Positions 50,109 to 60,147 are shown, counted from the stretch's first letter. The stretch is 64,000 nucleotides of DNA from UTCHB3 sp964625575 (GCA_964625575.1 CAZVBQ010000013.1:1-64000); one strand, 5' to 3'. The notes: generated from the sequence alone by a model not told the origin. Program-made: numbers and translations.

Positions 50109-53033
50109 TTATTCGCCAAAATGTCTTCTTAATTCATCAAGGGCTTCTGTACAGTAGTACTGAAGTGTTTCGATGAGCCCGGGTATCTTGCCGTCGGGGT
50201 CAAAATCCTGGGCATGTTTTTCAAGCTGAGGCACCACACCGTCAAGCTCGTGAATACCGACGTAAGAAAGGGTTGGTTTGAACTTGTGAGCCACTTTTTT
50301 CATCTCTTCCCAGTTTTTCTCTTCATAAAGAATTGCCAGTTTCTCAAGCACGGGAGGGGTGTTCTCATAAAACAGCCTCAGCATCTCGTCAACCAGTTCT
50401 GAATCACCGCCAGTGAGCTCATCAAGGTAGTCGAGCCTGATATATTTGAAGTGTCCCTGTTCTCCTTTTACCGCCGGGCGCGCGGTTGCGGCACTGCCTT
50501 CCCGCTCCCCTTCAGGAGTTATGTTGCCCGCAAGTTTTAATATTTTTTTGTAAAGTTCCTGCGGTTTTACAGGTTTACTTATGTAATCATTCATTCCGCA
50601 TTCATAGATCCTGTCGCGTGACTCGATCATCGCTGAAGCTGTGAAAGCGAGAACCGGTACGTCTCTTTTCGGAAATTCAAAATTTTTCCTGATATGAAGG
50701 GATGTTTCGAAGCCATCCATCACGGGCATCGAAAGATCCATAAGAATCAGATCGAAGTTCTCACTCTCAAGTATCTCAAGGGCATGTTTTCCATTGTGCG
50801 CTATTTTGTAGGTGCATCCCCAAAGTTTCAGTATGTTGGTTGCAACAAGCTGATTCATCTCGTTGTCTTCAACTATCAAAATGTTGAGACCGTGGAGATC
50901 CTTGTATGTATAGCCTGTCTCATAGATCAAATCACTGCCGAGAATCAGGTCGTCCCTGTCGGAGTATCTGAAAGGCATCTCAACCGTGAAAACGGAGCCT
51001 TTACCTTCGGTGCTCGTAACCTTGATCTTCCCTCCTTGTCTTTCAACAAGACTCTTCACTATCGCGAGCCCAAGGCCTGTCCCCTTTTTAACCCTCGCCT
51101 TTTTACTTTTTACCTGAGCGAAGGAAGCGAATATTTTTTCAAGATGGTCGGCAGGAATACCGATACCTGTATCAGAAACGTCAATCTTCAGCTTTATCCT
51201 GTCGCCATCATCACCGCTGACACTTATATATACGTCCACTTCCCCTTCCTCTGTAAACTTGACAGCGTTGGAAACAAGATTCAGAAGTATCTGCCCGAAC
51301 CTGACCTGGTCGCCTTTTACCCAAAATGGTACATTTTCGCCAAATTCAGTGTTTATTTTTATCCCTTTTTCCTGAGCAGAATACCTGACCGACTCAATAA
51401 CATGGTTTACCGATTCGATCACAGAGAAATCGTCGATCACGAACTCAAGTTTGTCCGCCTCGATCTTTGAGAAGTCGAGGATGTCATTTATTATCACCAG
51501 GAGGTTGTCGGTTGAATACCTTATCGCGTTGAGAAACTTTACCTGTTCATCCGTCGGGTTGAGTTCAAGCAGAAGATGTGTAAAACCAAGAACCGCGTTC
51601 ATCGGTGTGCGTATCTCATGGCTGATATGGGCGAGGAACTGCTCTTTGGCTTTGGTTGACTGTTCAGCGGCTTCCCTTGCTTTTTCAAGGTCGGCAAGCC
51701 TGTTCTTCCTTTCGGTTATATTACTCACGGCCACCGAGTAATAGACCTCGTTGCTGAACTCCATTTTCGAGATGTTCAGTTCAACGGGGAACCGTGTGCC
51801 GTCTTTCCTTATTCCCGTCTGTTCAATGGTTTGCCCGATCAGTTCGGAGTACATCGCTTCAAGATCATTATCCCAAATCGCGGGGTCGAACATCCGCTCT
51901 TTAAACAGAACCTGAAAATCCTCCCTGATGAGGGCATCTTTCGAATAGCCCCACAGTTTTCGAACCTCTTCGTTGATTATCATTATCCTGTTGTGGTTGT
52001 CGATGAGGATGATGCCATCCGCCACGGTTTCTATCACTGTCTCAAACAGCTTTCTTGACCTCTCAAGTGACTCAGCGGAGAGTTTACGCGAAGTGATGTC
52101 CCTGTATGACCAAAGGTGCCCTTTGTACTCACCTTCGATAAAGAGGGGGATGTAGTCCCGTTCCAAAAATCTGCCGTCAACAAGCCCCAGCTCATCATTT
52201 TTAGAGATTTCCTTGAGTCTAAGAAGTTCTTCTATCCGGGCAACAAAACCATCAGAATCGGTGAACAAGTGTTTTATATCTTCGGCAGTGTCACTACAGT
52301 CGACACCTGCGAGTTGAGCCGGTTCAACGGGTATGGAAAAAAGATCGCAGAACATTTTGTTAACCGCCACTATCCTTCTTTCCTCATTCTCAACGAGCAC
52401 ACCGGCGTTAAGATTAAGCAGAAGGGCCTCAAGCGTGGTCGAGTACTTCCTGAAGTTTTCGGCTGCTGCCTCTTGTTGCTTTGCCAGTGTTATACGGTGA
52501 TAGTTGAGCGACATGATCCTGGTGAGGAATGATGCCTCTAACTTAAAGCTATCATTAAAGAAATTGGGCTTCTCGCTCACATAACCGACACATCCAAAGC
52601 ATTCATCCTGATGAAGCAGAGGGAAATACATCCGTGACTTTACCTGAAAAGATCTCTTGCTGTCAACCACAACCGAAGAAAGTTCATCTCCCCCGTCTTG
52701 TACAACTAATTCTTTTTTATTCCGCATCACCCAGCCGGGGTGGCGCTCCATCGCGGTTTCTTCCGCTTCAATTCTTTCTGCTTCACTGAATCCTCCGGCA
52801 TGGATAAGTTTCAGCCGCCCGTCCGATGGGTCGAGTACGTAAAGCGCGTTGTGTATAACTCCGGTTAAATGACCGGTGTAGAAATCGAAAGCGGCGGCAA
52901 ATTCTTCAATTGTACGCGCGCCGGAGAAAAGAAGTGTGGTTTCTTCGAGAAGTTTTAATCTTCTGTTCATGGGGTCCCGGGGGTCAGGAAAAATGGCATC
53001 ACCAAAAAGGTGATCGTAAAGTTCATTAAACAA
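50109..53033 (-). CDS. Hybrid sensor histidine kinase (GAF-PAS-PAS-HisKA-HATPase-REC-HPt)
   Basis: The 974-residue protein has no membrane segment. It reads GAF (about 30-185), two PAS domains (about 200-315 and 325-445), HisKA with His472 (ISHEIRTP), the ATPase domain (DTGIGIP, GTGLGLAI), a receiver with Asp766, and an HPt domain with His916 (AHKFKPTL). This makes a complete phosphorelay in one chain. The likely target is the PP2C response regulator just downstream. Signal is probably cytoplasmic: the GAF/PAS ligands are unknown. The start was kept because the helix before GAF is conserved-looking. Confidence 0.95.
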   Translation of the reverse strand: MFNELYDHLFGDAIFPDPRDPMNRRLKLLEETTLLFSGARTIEEFAAAFDFYTGHLTGVIHNALYVLDPSDGRLKLIHAGGFSEAERIEAEETAMERHPGWVMRNKKELVVQDGGDELSSVVVDSKRSFQVKSRMYFPLLHQDECFGCVGYVSEKPNFFNDSFKLEASFLTRIMSLNYHRITLAKQQEAAAENFRKYSTTLEALLLNLNAGVLVENEERRIVAVNKMFCDLFSIPVEPAQLAGVDCSDTAEDIKHLFTDSDGFVARIEELLRLKEISKNDELGLVDGRFLERDYIPLFIEGEYKGHLWSYRDITSRKLSAESLERSRKLFETVIETVADGIILIDNHNRIMIINEEVRKLWGYSKDALIREDFQVLFKERMFDPAIWDNDLEAMYSELIGQTIEQTGIRKDGTRFPVELNISKMEFSNEVYYSVAVSNITERKNRLADLEKAREAAEQSTKAKEQFLAHISHEIRTPMNAVLGFTHLLLELNPTDEQVKFLNAIRYSTDNLLVIINDILDFSKIEADKLEFVIDDFSVIESVNHVIESVRYSAQEKGIKINTEFGENVPFWVKGDQVRFGQILLNLVSNAVKFTEEGEVDVYISVSGDDGDRIKLKIDVSDTGIGIPADHLEKIFASFAQVKSKKARVKKGTGLGLAIVKSLVERQGGKIKVTSTEGKGSVFTVEMPFRYSDRDDLILGSDLIYETGYTYKDLHGLNILIVEDNEMNQLVATNILKLWGCTYKIAHNGKHALEILESENFDLILMDLSMPVMDGFETSLHIRKNFEFPKRDVPVLAFTASAMIESRDRIYECGMNDYISKPVKPQELYKKILKLAGNITPEGEREGSAATARPAVKGEQGHFKYIRLDYLDELTGGDSELVDEMLRLFYENTPPVLEKLAILYEEKNWEEMKKVAHKFKPTLSYVGIHELDGVVPQLEKHAQDFDPDGKIPGLIETLQYYCTEALDELRRHFGE

Positions 53034-53099
53034 ATTGTTCTATTGAATGCACAATTTAATTATTTTTGCGCAAAAACTTTCAAGAAAACATAATTTAAA

Positions 53100-53663
53100 T
53101 TGAATACCGCCCGGTTCATCCTGCTGCTGCTGCTGCTTGCTCCCCTTCATAAATCCCCCGCGCAGACACGGGAGGATATCAGGCAGGTTACGTCTGTTTA
53201 TAATGAGATATCAGCCATTGTAAACAAAGGGAAATTCGAAGACCTTGGGCGATTCATCTATCCGGGTACGGGGGTTATTGAGATAATCGATCCAGATGGT
53301 ATCCCCTACCCGATCCTCCACCCTGACGCCGGATTGGCGAAGCTTCAGGGTCTGTTCATTTCAGCCCCCGTTAAGACCCCCGAGGAAGCATCACTTCCCG
53401 AATTTGACTGTAACATCGGGATGTGGACACGTACCGGTACCTTCATCTCCGGAGTTAAAGGATACCCCCTGCTCGAGGCGATTCTGCCCGGCGCGGAGGA
53501 AGTTTCATACATCGACAAGAGACTGCTGGGGACGCTAAATTTTCTTAAGAATGAGATCACAGTGGTAGTTATGACAACCGACGAATCGGTACTCGGTTTT
53601 TACAAAAAAGAGGGTGTTTGGTGGCTCGGGGTTGTGGATAATTCTTTTAATTGCGTGGAATAA
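53100..53663 (+). CDS. Secreted protein of unknown function
   Basis: The 187 residues have a signal peptide, MNTARFILLLLLLAPLHKSPAQ, cleaved after about residue 22. The start is TTG at 53100, required to keep the signal peptide. The mature protein has no recognised domain. A two-Cys mature part (Cys in FDCNIG and at the end in FNCVE) may form a disulfide. It is divergent from the hybrid kinase gene and separated from the T9SS gene by about 215 bp without other features. Confidence 0.72.
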   Translation: MNTARFILLLLLLAPLHKSPAQTREDIRQVTSVYNEISAIVNKGKFEDLGRFIYPGTGVIEIIDPDGIPYPILHPDAGLAKLQGLFISAPVKTPEEASLPEFDCNIGMWTRTGTFISGVKGYPLLEAILPGAEEVSYIDKRLLGTLNFLKNEITVVVMTTDESVLGFYKKEGVWWLGVVDNSFNCVE

Positions 53664-53878
53664 TTTTTTTTCATCATTTTGAACTATTTTTTTGAGCGGT
53701 AAACTAAAATTTGTTTGCATAATGATTGATTTTTAGTAATTTGCCTGCCGGTTTTGGAAAACTTGTCAGCTACATTTTTAATCGTTTCCTAAACCGGAAT
53801 CCAAATTATCCTGCTATCGGCATCAGAATCGTTTTTAAATCAATATATATTCACTCACACAGCACAAGAGAGGTTTCC

Positions 53879-56389
53879 ATGCGGAAATTATTACTTCTTT
53901 TTGTCCTTGCCGTTTCAATGTCAAATCTCGTTTATTCTCAAACGGGTAGTGACTGGAAGTGGCTCCACCCCGCCCCACAAGGCAACCAGCTAAGAGCGGT
54001 CCAGGCACTGGGTTCTTCCACTTGGTATGCTGCCGGAGTTGGCGGAACATTCATGAAAACCACCGATGCCGGAGCGACCTGGGCATTCAATCACCTTGCC
54101 GGAAAACCTTTGGGAACATCCGGTCAGGCCTCCAGCGTTCTTGACTTGCACTTCTTTGACGCGAACAACGGGCTTGTCTGCGGTGCTAACGGTGGTATCC
54201 TTAAAACCACCAATGCCGGTGCCACATGGGATACGGTTACAACCAACCCCGCGGCAGCCTCGGTTACTCTGAACCAGCTTTATTTCACCTCCAATTTGGT
54301 GGGGTATGCCTGTGGAACATCCGGAACATTGCTTAAAACGACTGATGGCGGCAACACATGGGCTACTGTTGCAACAGGTGTTACCACTGCATTTGGTGAT
54401 GTCTGGGCTTCAGGTGACGGACAAACCATCCTCCTTGCCACTACTTCCGGTAATGTAAGAAGATCAACCGATGGCGGTGCAACCTGGACCAATGTTCCGA
54501 CAGGTGCTTCCTACACGGTTCAGAAAATCGCCGTTAACGGTAACAATGTTATGGTTGGCGGAACTACTGCCAGTTCAGTTGCACAGGTCAGATTCTCAAC
54601 CGATCTCGGTGCAACCTGGACTTTGACAAATACCGGTATCGGTGCAACCACAGTTGTGTGGGATATCGATTATACCAATGGCGCGTGGTTTGTAACCGGA
54701 AACAGCTTTTATGTTTACAAATCAACAGATAATGGTGCATCGTGGTCCGCTATTACAATATTGAACCCGACCCAGCCATGGACAAGTACCTATTATGCTG
54801 CTGCCTTTTCACCAACCGGTGATTCGCTCGTAGCAGTGGGCGGTTTCGGACTTATCCAGTCAATGCTCGGTGCCTCTGCCACTCCAACTGCTCACACTTC
54901 ACTTGCCAAGCCGGGCGCATGGTGGGATGTGTGGTCATCAGACCCCACAGGTACAGTGATAGCAGTAGGCGCGCCGACATCTGCTGGCGCGGCTTGGGAT
55001 CAGATCGCGAGATCAACCAATGGCGGTACTACTTGGTCGATCATTCCGTTCTCAACCACTTCGACTGCTACTTTCTATTCGATCGATATGGTGGACAATA
55101 ATCTTGGTTTTACTTCCGGAACCAATAGTGCTATCTACAAAACCACCAACGGTGGCGCCACTTGGGATTCGCTTGCTTCCACAGGTCTCCCCACGGGCGC
55201 GACTTTCAGAAAGATCGACTTTATCAACGCTACCACAGGGTGGGTTTTTGCCGGTGCACCGAGCTCCCTTGCCAATTTTATCTACAAGACCACTGACGGT
55301 GGTGCCACTTGGACAGCTCAGAGCCATGGTATTTCAGCGCAGTCAGCAGGTCAGATGTATGGCGCTCACATGCTGGATGCCAATTATGGATATGCTGTCT
55401 CATGGGAACCTGTTCCTTATAAAACAACAGATGGCGGAACCACTTGGACAAAACAGTCTGTGGTGGATGCTTTCGGCGGTTTCCTTTATGACATAAAAAT
55501 GGTTGATACAGCCAACGGTTACATGGTCGGTAGCTCCGGTAGAGTTTACAAAACCACCAATGGCGGCATTCTTTGGGATACTATCTCAGTTCCAACCAGA
55601 TCATATTCATTTCAGTCAATGGAAGTGATCAATCCACAGACAGTTGCAATTTTCGGCTCTACAGGTACAAACTTCATCACCACCGATGGCGGGCTTACCT
55701 GGTTGAACAAGAACACATCCGCGACCGGTATTCAGGGATCGCATTGGTCTTACAACGCGGGCACGAACACCTGGGCTCTCTTCGCGGTTGGTACCAACGG
55801 ATCCATTCAGAAAAATACACTCAGCGTGGTTCCTGTTGAACTCGCCGCGTTCTCTGCCAGAGTAACAGGTAATGATGTTTCACTCTCCTGGACAACTGCC
55901 ACCGAACTCAACAACCAGGGCTTCCAGATCGAAAGAAAAGATGCCTCCGGTAACTGGTCGAATGTAGCGTATGTAAAAGGTAACGGTACCAAAACCACCA
56001 TTACCGAGTATGCTTACACCGACAAAGGCGTTAAAGAAGGTAAATATTCATATCGCCTGAAACAGATCGATTTCGACGGTTCAACCAGCTACTCAAACCT
56101 CGTAGAGGTTGAAGTTGGTACACCGATGACCTTTGCTCTCGATCAGAACTATCCTAACCCGTTCAACCCTTCAACCACGATCTCTTACAGGATCCCCGAA
56201 GCAGCGGTTGTTACGATGAAGATTTTCGATATTACTGGTACTGAGGTTGCAACCATTGTTAATACCAAACAGGATGCCGGTTCTTACACCGTTAACTTTG
56301 ACATGACCAACTTTGCTTCAGGAATGTACATCTACAAAATCGACGCCGGAAAGTTCTCCGCCACGAAGAAGATGATGTTAATGAAGTAA
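53879..56389 (+). CDS. T9SS cargo: YCF48/BNR-like beta-propeller with type A sorting domain
   Basis: The 836-residue product starts at ATG 53879, with AGAGAGG at 53867-53873, and has a signal peptide MRKLLLLFVLAVSMSNLVYS. A frame extension to 53726 has no signal-like start. The body is built from TTDGGATW/TTNAGATW blades, similar to YCF48-like propellers. Near residue 675 a fibronectin-like segment (VELAAFSARVTG, SWTTATELNNQGF) follows, and the end is a T9SS type A domain (FALDQNYPNPFNPSTTISY). It is secreted to the cell surface or outside. Its ligand is unknown. Confidence 0.9.
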   Translation: MRKLLLLFVLAVSMSNLVYSQTGSDWKWLHPAPQGNQLRAVQALGSSTWYAAGVGGTFMKTTDAGATWAFNHLAGKPLGTSGQASSVLDLHFFDANNGLVCGANGGILKTTNAGATWDTVTTNPAAASVTLNQLYFTSNLVGYACGTSGTLLKTTDGGNTWATVATGVTTAFGDVWASGDGQTILLATTSGNVRRSTDGGATWTNVPTGASYTVQKIAVNGNNVMVGGTTASSVAQVRFSTDLGATWTLTNTGIGATTVVWDIDYTNGAWFVTGNSFYVYKSTDNGASWSAITILNPTQPWTSTYYAAAFSPTGDSLVAVGGFGLIQSMLGASATPTAHTSLAKPGAWWDVWSSDPTGTVIAVGAPTSAGAAWDQIARSTNGGTTWSIIPFSTTSTATFYSIDMVDNNLGFTSGTNSAIYKTTNGGATWDSLASTGLPTGATFRKIDFINATTGWVFAGAPSSLANFIYKTTDGGATWTAQSHGISAQSAGQMYGAHMLDANYGYAVSWEPVPYKTTDGGTTWTKQSVVDAFGGFLYDIKMVDTANGYMVGSSGRVYKTTNGGILWDTISVPTRSYSFQSMEVINPQTVAIFGSTGTNFITTDGGLTWLNKNTSATGIQGSHWSYNAGTNTWALFAVGTNGSIQKNTLSVVPVELAAFSARVTGNDVSLSWTTATELNNQGFQIERKDASGNWSNVAYVKGNGTKTTITEYAYTDKGVKEGKYSYRLKQIDFDGSTSYSNLVEVEVGTPMTFALDQNYPNPFNPSTTISYRIPEAAVVTMKIFDITGTEVATIVNTKQDAGSYTVNFDMTNFASGMYIYKIDAGKFSATKKMMLMK

Positions 56390-56440
56390 TTTTAGGTGTT
56401 AAGTGTTAACTGATACCTGATAGTTACTGCCAAAATATTA

Positions 56441-56475
56441 AAGCCCCGTTGCTGAAAAGCGGCGGGGCTTTTTTT
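56441..56475 (+). terminator. Rho-independent terminator after T9SS gene
   Basis: AAGCCCCG (56441-56448) pairs with CGGGGCTT (56463-56470), followed by TTTTT. It ends the T9SS transcript 52 bp after the stop codon. Confidence 0.92.
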
Positions 56476-56479
56476 ATCA

Positions 56480-56562
56480 GTGGCGAGTGGCGAGAGATGC
56501 GTTGCCCGTTGTGCGTTGCCGGTTGCCCGTTTGGTAGCGAGTAGTGAGTAGCGAGTAGTGAG
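56480..56562. repeat. GAGTGGC, CGTTGCC and GAGTAGT tracts
   Basis: Units of GAGTGGCGAG (56480-56495), CGTTGCCCGTTGTGC (56503-56532) and GAGTAGTGAGTAGC (56534-56562) lie in sequence. The last part with the following 20 bp and the inverted-repeat element mirrors 26888-27058. Along with the two next repeats it fills the whole 334-bp gap between two convergent T9SS genes. Confidence 0.82.
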
Positions 56563-56582
56563 GATTTTATTTGCTGTTACTC

Positions 56583-56682
56583 TTTTCCCACAGGAAGAAT
56601 AGAAGAACGGAAGGTATAAAAGGACTGTGAAAATAAATCATCTTCTTCTATTCCTTTTATGCTTCTATTCTTCCTGTGAAAT
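56583..56682. repeat. 96-100-bp inverted-repeat element, copy 2
   Basis: The left arm begins TTTTCCCACAGGAAGAATAG and the right arm ends TCTATTCTTCCTGTG. The outer ~13 bp and the TAGAAGAA-type inner words match copy 1 at 26963-27058. The inner spacer differs. Both copies are between convergent genes and follow a GAGTAGT tract. Confidence 0.82.
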
Positions 56683-56693
56683 TTTTAACCACT

Positions 56694-56725
56694 CCGGGTC
56701 TTCGGGTCTTCGGGTCTTTGGGTCT
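56694..56725. repeat. GGGTCTTC octamer tract at a T9SS gene end
   Basis: CCGGGTCTTCGGGTCTTCGG-type octamers run into the stop codon of the minus-strand T9SS gene (56724-56726). A much longer tract of the same family lies at 59297-59410. Confidence 0.8.
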
Positions 56726-59078
56726 ATTTTTGTAAGATCATCTTTCTTGATATCTGTTTGTTGCCGGAATTTAACCTGTAAAAGTAAATCCCGCTCGGGA
56801 GATTGGCGGCTTTAAATTCCACTTTGTGTTCGCCGGCGGGCATGGTTTGGTTCACGAGTGTTGCCACTTTTTGCCCGATAGAGTTATAAACTGTGAGCTC
56901 CGCGTAACCCCCGATTGGCAACGCGAAACGGATAACAGTAGAAGGGTTAAACGGATTCGGATAATTCTGATGAAGCGTAAACTCTGTCGGAAGACCCGTT
57001 ACCTCAACCTCTTGTGAGTAAGTTGCCTCGCCCGAGTGATCAACCTGGCGGAGGCGGTAAAGAACAACCGCGCCCGTTCCGGGGATGTCGTCATCAAGAT
57101 ATGAGTAACTGTTCACTGCCACACTGCTCCCTTTTCCCGGAATAAAAGCAATATCACTCCAGCCTTCACCGGAGTTCTTCTGAACGAAAAATCCCCGGTT
57201 GTTCGTCTCCGATGCTGTCGACCAATTTAGTTTCACCCCTGCTCCCGGCGACAGTTCCGCGGTAAATGAAGAGAGTTCAACGGGGGTGCCCATGGCGTAT
57301 TTCACCATCAGAGAGTTTCCTCTGAGTAGAATCCCGAAAACCCTTGACCGTGAGTCGAGATAAAATACATCTTCGTTTTTCCATGGCAGTGGTTCATCCT
57401 CAATCCAGTCTCGCCCAAAATTAGTAGTTGACAGTACCTGGGTTCCCGGTGGAAGAATGTTGGTGTAAACATACCAGTGGTTTGGCTCACAATAGAAAAA
57501 TTTCTTTACCGGACCACCAACAACGGTCCACGAATTTCCATCTTCGGTATAACGCCTGCTGCTCGCGCTTAGCGCTATAAAAATCGTGTCACCATGACCC
57601 ACGATACCCAGGATATTGTCACCCGCGACTGTACTTACCCTCTTTTGCATCCATGTGAGACCAAGATCGCTCGATCGCATATAGTAACCGGAATCCTGCC
57701 CCAGATAAATATTACTTCCCCACACATGGATGAAATTTGTGTTTCGGGCAGCAGGCAGGGTGCTAATATACCATGATGCACCCCTGTCAGTGGAGATCCG
57801 GAGCTTTGCCGACTTGTCCGCTATAACCCAGGTCGTATCGTATGGAAAGAGAACGGGAAAACTGATGCCGGCAGGAAATGAAATTTTAGTGATCGACCTT
57901 GGTGACTGCTGGAAACGGTAGAATTCGGCTATTTCGTTCACAATCACAAAAGCGTTGTCACTCTCCTTGACGATATATTCGACCTTACGCGCTATCGAAT
58001 CCTGAATTGCCTCCCAATTGTAGCCGTGATCCCCTGACCGGTAGATTTTACCACCGCGTCTGACGGCAAACATTTCATTCTGCGAGAGGATCGCCAAACC
58101 CCGGATGTCACTGATCTCAATACCATTTCTTGGCTCCCAGGTAACACCGCCATCAGACGTGAACCACGGCATGTTGTTCATGTCAAATCCGATCGCTTCC
58201 ATATTCTTAATGATGGCGGTCTCCTTAAGTTTTGGGGAATTGGCGGCTTGCCAGGTCTTCATGCTGTCATTTGTGTAGTAAACATTGTTCGATTCGTCGA
58301 AGCCGAAGCCGAAAGCAAGAGTGTACATTCTTAATTGCCGGAAATTCAGAGACACAGGTATCGAGTCCCATGTTATTCCTTTATTCAGCGAACGGTGGAG
58401 CATATTGCCGGTTGAATCGGAAACGAAAGCGACAAGGAAGCCGTTGCCCACCGCTTCAATAAACCTTACTGTCCGGGGAAATGTAACCACTTGATTGAAG
58501 GTGGCACCCTGATCGGAAGAATGATGCACTTCATTTTTTGAGGTGAGAATGAAATAGTCGTTCTGATTCTTGAAACATGCAACATTCATTAGAATTTCGC
58601 CCGTATCAAGGGGAAAAGGTACAGGCTGCCATGTTGAGGCATTCAACGGTTTACGCCGTACCTCGGTTTTCATAAGTGCTATGAACTCATCCTCACGGGC
58701 AGATTCTGCATCCTGGACGTAACCTATGGTTGAGAACATGTCAGTGTTAATGCTCCACTGCCCCCCGTTGTTTGTGGTTTTCATGCCAAAATAACCATAA
58801 TAACCGTAAAAGCCGAAAGAGATTTTGGTGCTCCCCATCCCTGTTATACGTTGTGATGAATGCGTGTTCCTGAACTCGTCAACCATCCATGTCTTCCCCT
58901 TGTCAAACGACTTGAGTATCCTGGCTTGCGCTGTGGGAACCATTATCACATTTTCATCAGCGTGGATCGTCCCCTGTTGAATATCCAGGTATGGATAGAA
59001 TCCCGGGTTCACGGGAAACCACTGACCATGCACAGTGCTTAAAAAAATTATTGCGAATAAAATTACCGTCTTTTTCAT
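56724..59078 (-). CDS. T9SS cargo: BNR-like beta-propeller with type A sorting domain
   Basis: The 784-residue precursor has a signal peptide MKKTVILFAIIFLSTVHG. The body has Asp-box-type blades (SFDKGKTW, SSDQGATF, STDRGASW), fewer and more diverged than in the plus-strand paralogues. A fibronectin-like part (SSFTAELSPGAGVKLNWST) precedes the T9SS type A domain (FTLHQNYPNPFNPSTVIRF to KMILQK). The final codon and stop coincide with the GGGTCTTC tract. It is convergent with the T9SS gene at 53879. Function unknown; probably a cell-surface or secreted protein. Confidence 0.89.
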   Translation of the reverse strand: MKKTVILFAIIFLSTVHGQWFPVNPGFYPYLDIQQGTIHADENVIMVPTAQARILKSFDKGKTWMVDEFRNTHSSQRITGMGSTKISFGFYGYYGYFGMKTTNNGGQWSINTDMFSTIGYVQDAESAREDEFIALMKTEVRRKPLNASTWQPVPFPLDTGEILMNVACFKNQNDYFILTSKNEVHHSSDQGATFNQVVTFPRTVRFIEAVGNGFLVAFVSDSTGNMLHRSLNKGITWDSIPVSLNFRQLRMYTLAFGFGFDESNNVYYTNDSMKTWQAANSPKLKETAIIKNMEAIGFDMNNMPWFTSDGGVTWEPRNGIEISDIRGLAILSQNEMFAVRRGGKIYRSGDHGYNWEAIQDSIARKVEYIVKESDNAFVIVNEIAEFYRFQQSPRSITKISFPAGISFPVLFPYDTTWVIADKSAKLRISTDRGASWYISTLPAARNTNFIHVWGSNIYLGQDSGYYMRSSDLGLTWMQKRVSTVAGDNILGIVGHGDTIFIALSASSRRYTEDGNSWTVVGGPVKKFFYCEPNHWYVYTNILPPGTQVLSTTNFGRDWIEDEPLPWKNEDVFYLDSRSRVFGILLRGNSLMVKYAMGTPVELSSFTAELSPGAGVKLNWSTASETNNRGFFVQKNSGEGWSDIAFIPGKGSSVAVNSYSYLDDDIPGTGAVVLYRLRQVDHSGEATYSQEVEVTGLPTEFTLHQNYPNPFNPSTVIRFALPIGGYAELTVYNSIGQKVATLVNQTMPAGEHKVEFKAANLPSGIYFYRLNSGNKQISRKMILQK

Positions 59079-59099
59079 AGTATATTTTCTTTTTGTTGT

Positions 59100-59410
59100 C
59101 CGTTGCCCGTTGCCCGCCCGACACTCCGTGACTTATTACTCCGGGTCTTTGGGTNNNNNNNNNNNNNNNNNNNNNNNNNNNNNNNNNNNNNNNNNNNNNN
59201 NNNNNNNNNNNNNNNNNNNNNNNNNNNNNNNNNNNNNNNNNNNNNNNNNNNNNNCCGTTGCCCGTTGCCCGCCCGACACTCCGTGACTTATTACTCCGGG
59301 TCTTTGGGTCTTTGGGTCTTCGGGTCTTCGGGTCTCCGGGTCTCCGGGTCTCCGGGTCTTTGGGTCTTTGGGTCTCCGGGTCTTTGGGTCTTTGGGTCTT
59401 CGGGTCTTTA
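59100..59410. repeat. CGTTGCC and GGGTCTTT/GGGTCTCC tracts around an assembly gap
   Basis: CCGTTGCCCGTTGCCCGCCC is followed by a unique-looking ACACTCCGTGACTTATTAC and then GGGTCTTT octamers; after the gap the same block repeats and continues for about 14 octamers. Variable bases are only the last two of each unit (TT, TC or CC). The tract ends in the TAA stop of the outer-membrane protein gene (59408-59410). The 329-bp gap 59079-59407 holds nothing else. Confidence 0.87.
59155..59254. other. Assembly gap (100 N) with identical 55-bp flanks
   Basis: The 55 bases 59100-59154 are identical to 59255-59309. This is what two contigs joined across a shared k-mer of 55 look like. So it is likely that no sequence is missing and one copy is redundant. 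Confidence 0.98.
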
Positions 59411-59998
59411 AAACCTCATTCCCATTGATGCCATAAAAAGTCCTTTCATTCCCGAGCCGATACCGAGGTTGACACGGAACTTGTTTCCGAACCTCAATCC
59501 GACGGGAGTGAACTGTGCTGACAATATGGTTTTGCTCGCGGAATCATTTTTCTGATCGTATTTCGCTGTTTTTGAGAGGAAACAGACACCTAATCCGTAT
59601 TCCAGATACATGCCGAAGGTTTCGCTGCTGACATATTCAAAGCGTCCTTCAGCCATGGGAGAAATGAAAGAAGCCTCGTTTGTCCCCGCGAAACGGGAAC
59701 CGTACATAATATCGGTCCGCAGCACTTCAAATGTTATCGACGCGCCGAATGAGAACCGCTCACTCGAATAAATGTGATAACCCGCTGTAAGGGCGGGAAG
59801 GGTGCTTCTGGTATCTGACGTCGTGTAACCGGCAGAAAGCGCGGTGATCCACACATCAATAAATTTGTATGCCGCTTCCGGCAGACTCATTGTCCCAATT
59901 CCCGCGTAAGCAAAATTTTTCTTCTCCAAAGGCTCTTGTGCCCGGGAAGACGTTCCAAGGAAGAGCAGGGTTATAAATACAAAGATAAAATGTTTCAT
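59408..59998 (-). CDS. Outer-membrane beta-barrel-like protein
   Basis: The 196 residues begin with a signal peptide (MKHFIFVFITLLFLGTSSRAQ) and then show alternating aromatic/polar strands (ALTAGYHIYS, FGASITFEVLR, MYLEYGLGVCF) ending in an MGMRF terminal strand with C-terminal Phe, typical of outer-membrane barrels. About eight strands are likely. No family beyond this was recognised. It is divergent from the ECF sigma gene. The TAA stop coincides with the end of a GGGTCTTT tract. Confidence 0.76.
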   Translation of the reverse strand: MKHFIFVFITLLFLGTSSRAQEPLEKKNFAYAGIGTMSLPEAAYKFIDVWITALSAGYTTSDTRSTLPALTAGYHIYSSERFSFGASITFEVLRTDIMYGSRFAGTNEASFISPMAEGRFEYVSSETFGMYLEYGLGVCFLSKTAKYDQKNDSASKTILSAQFTPVGLRFGNKFRVNLGIGSGMKGLFMASMGMRF

Positions 59999-60147
59999 TT
60001 CGCTTCCTTTGGTGACAGGAAATCACCGCAAAGAGACCGGGTGTTTTCTCCGCCACTATGAATCCACTTCAAGCACCGCATAAAATTCCATATCTCCCGG
60101 AATAAATTACTCAATTCCAAAACAAAAACGAAATTCGCCTCCCCTGC

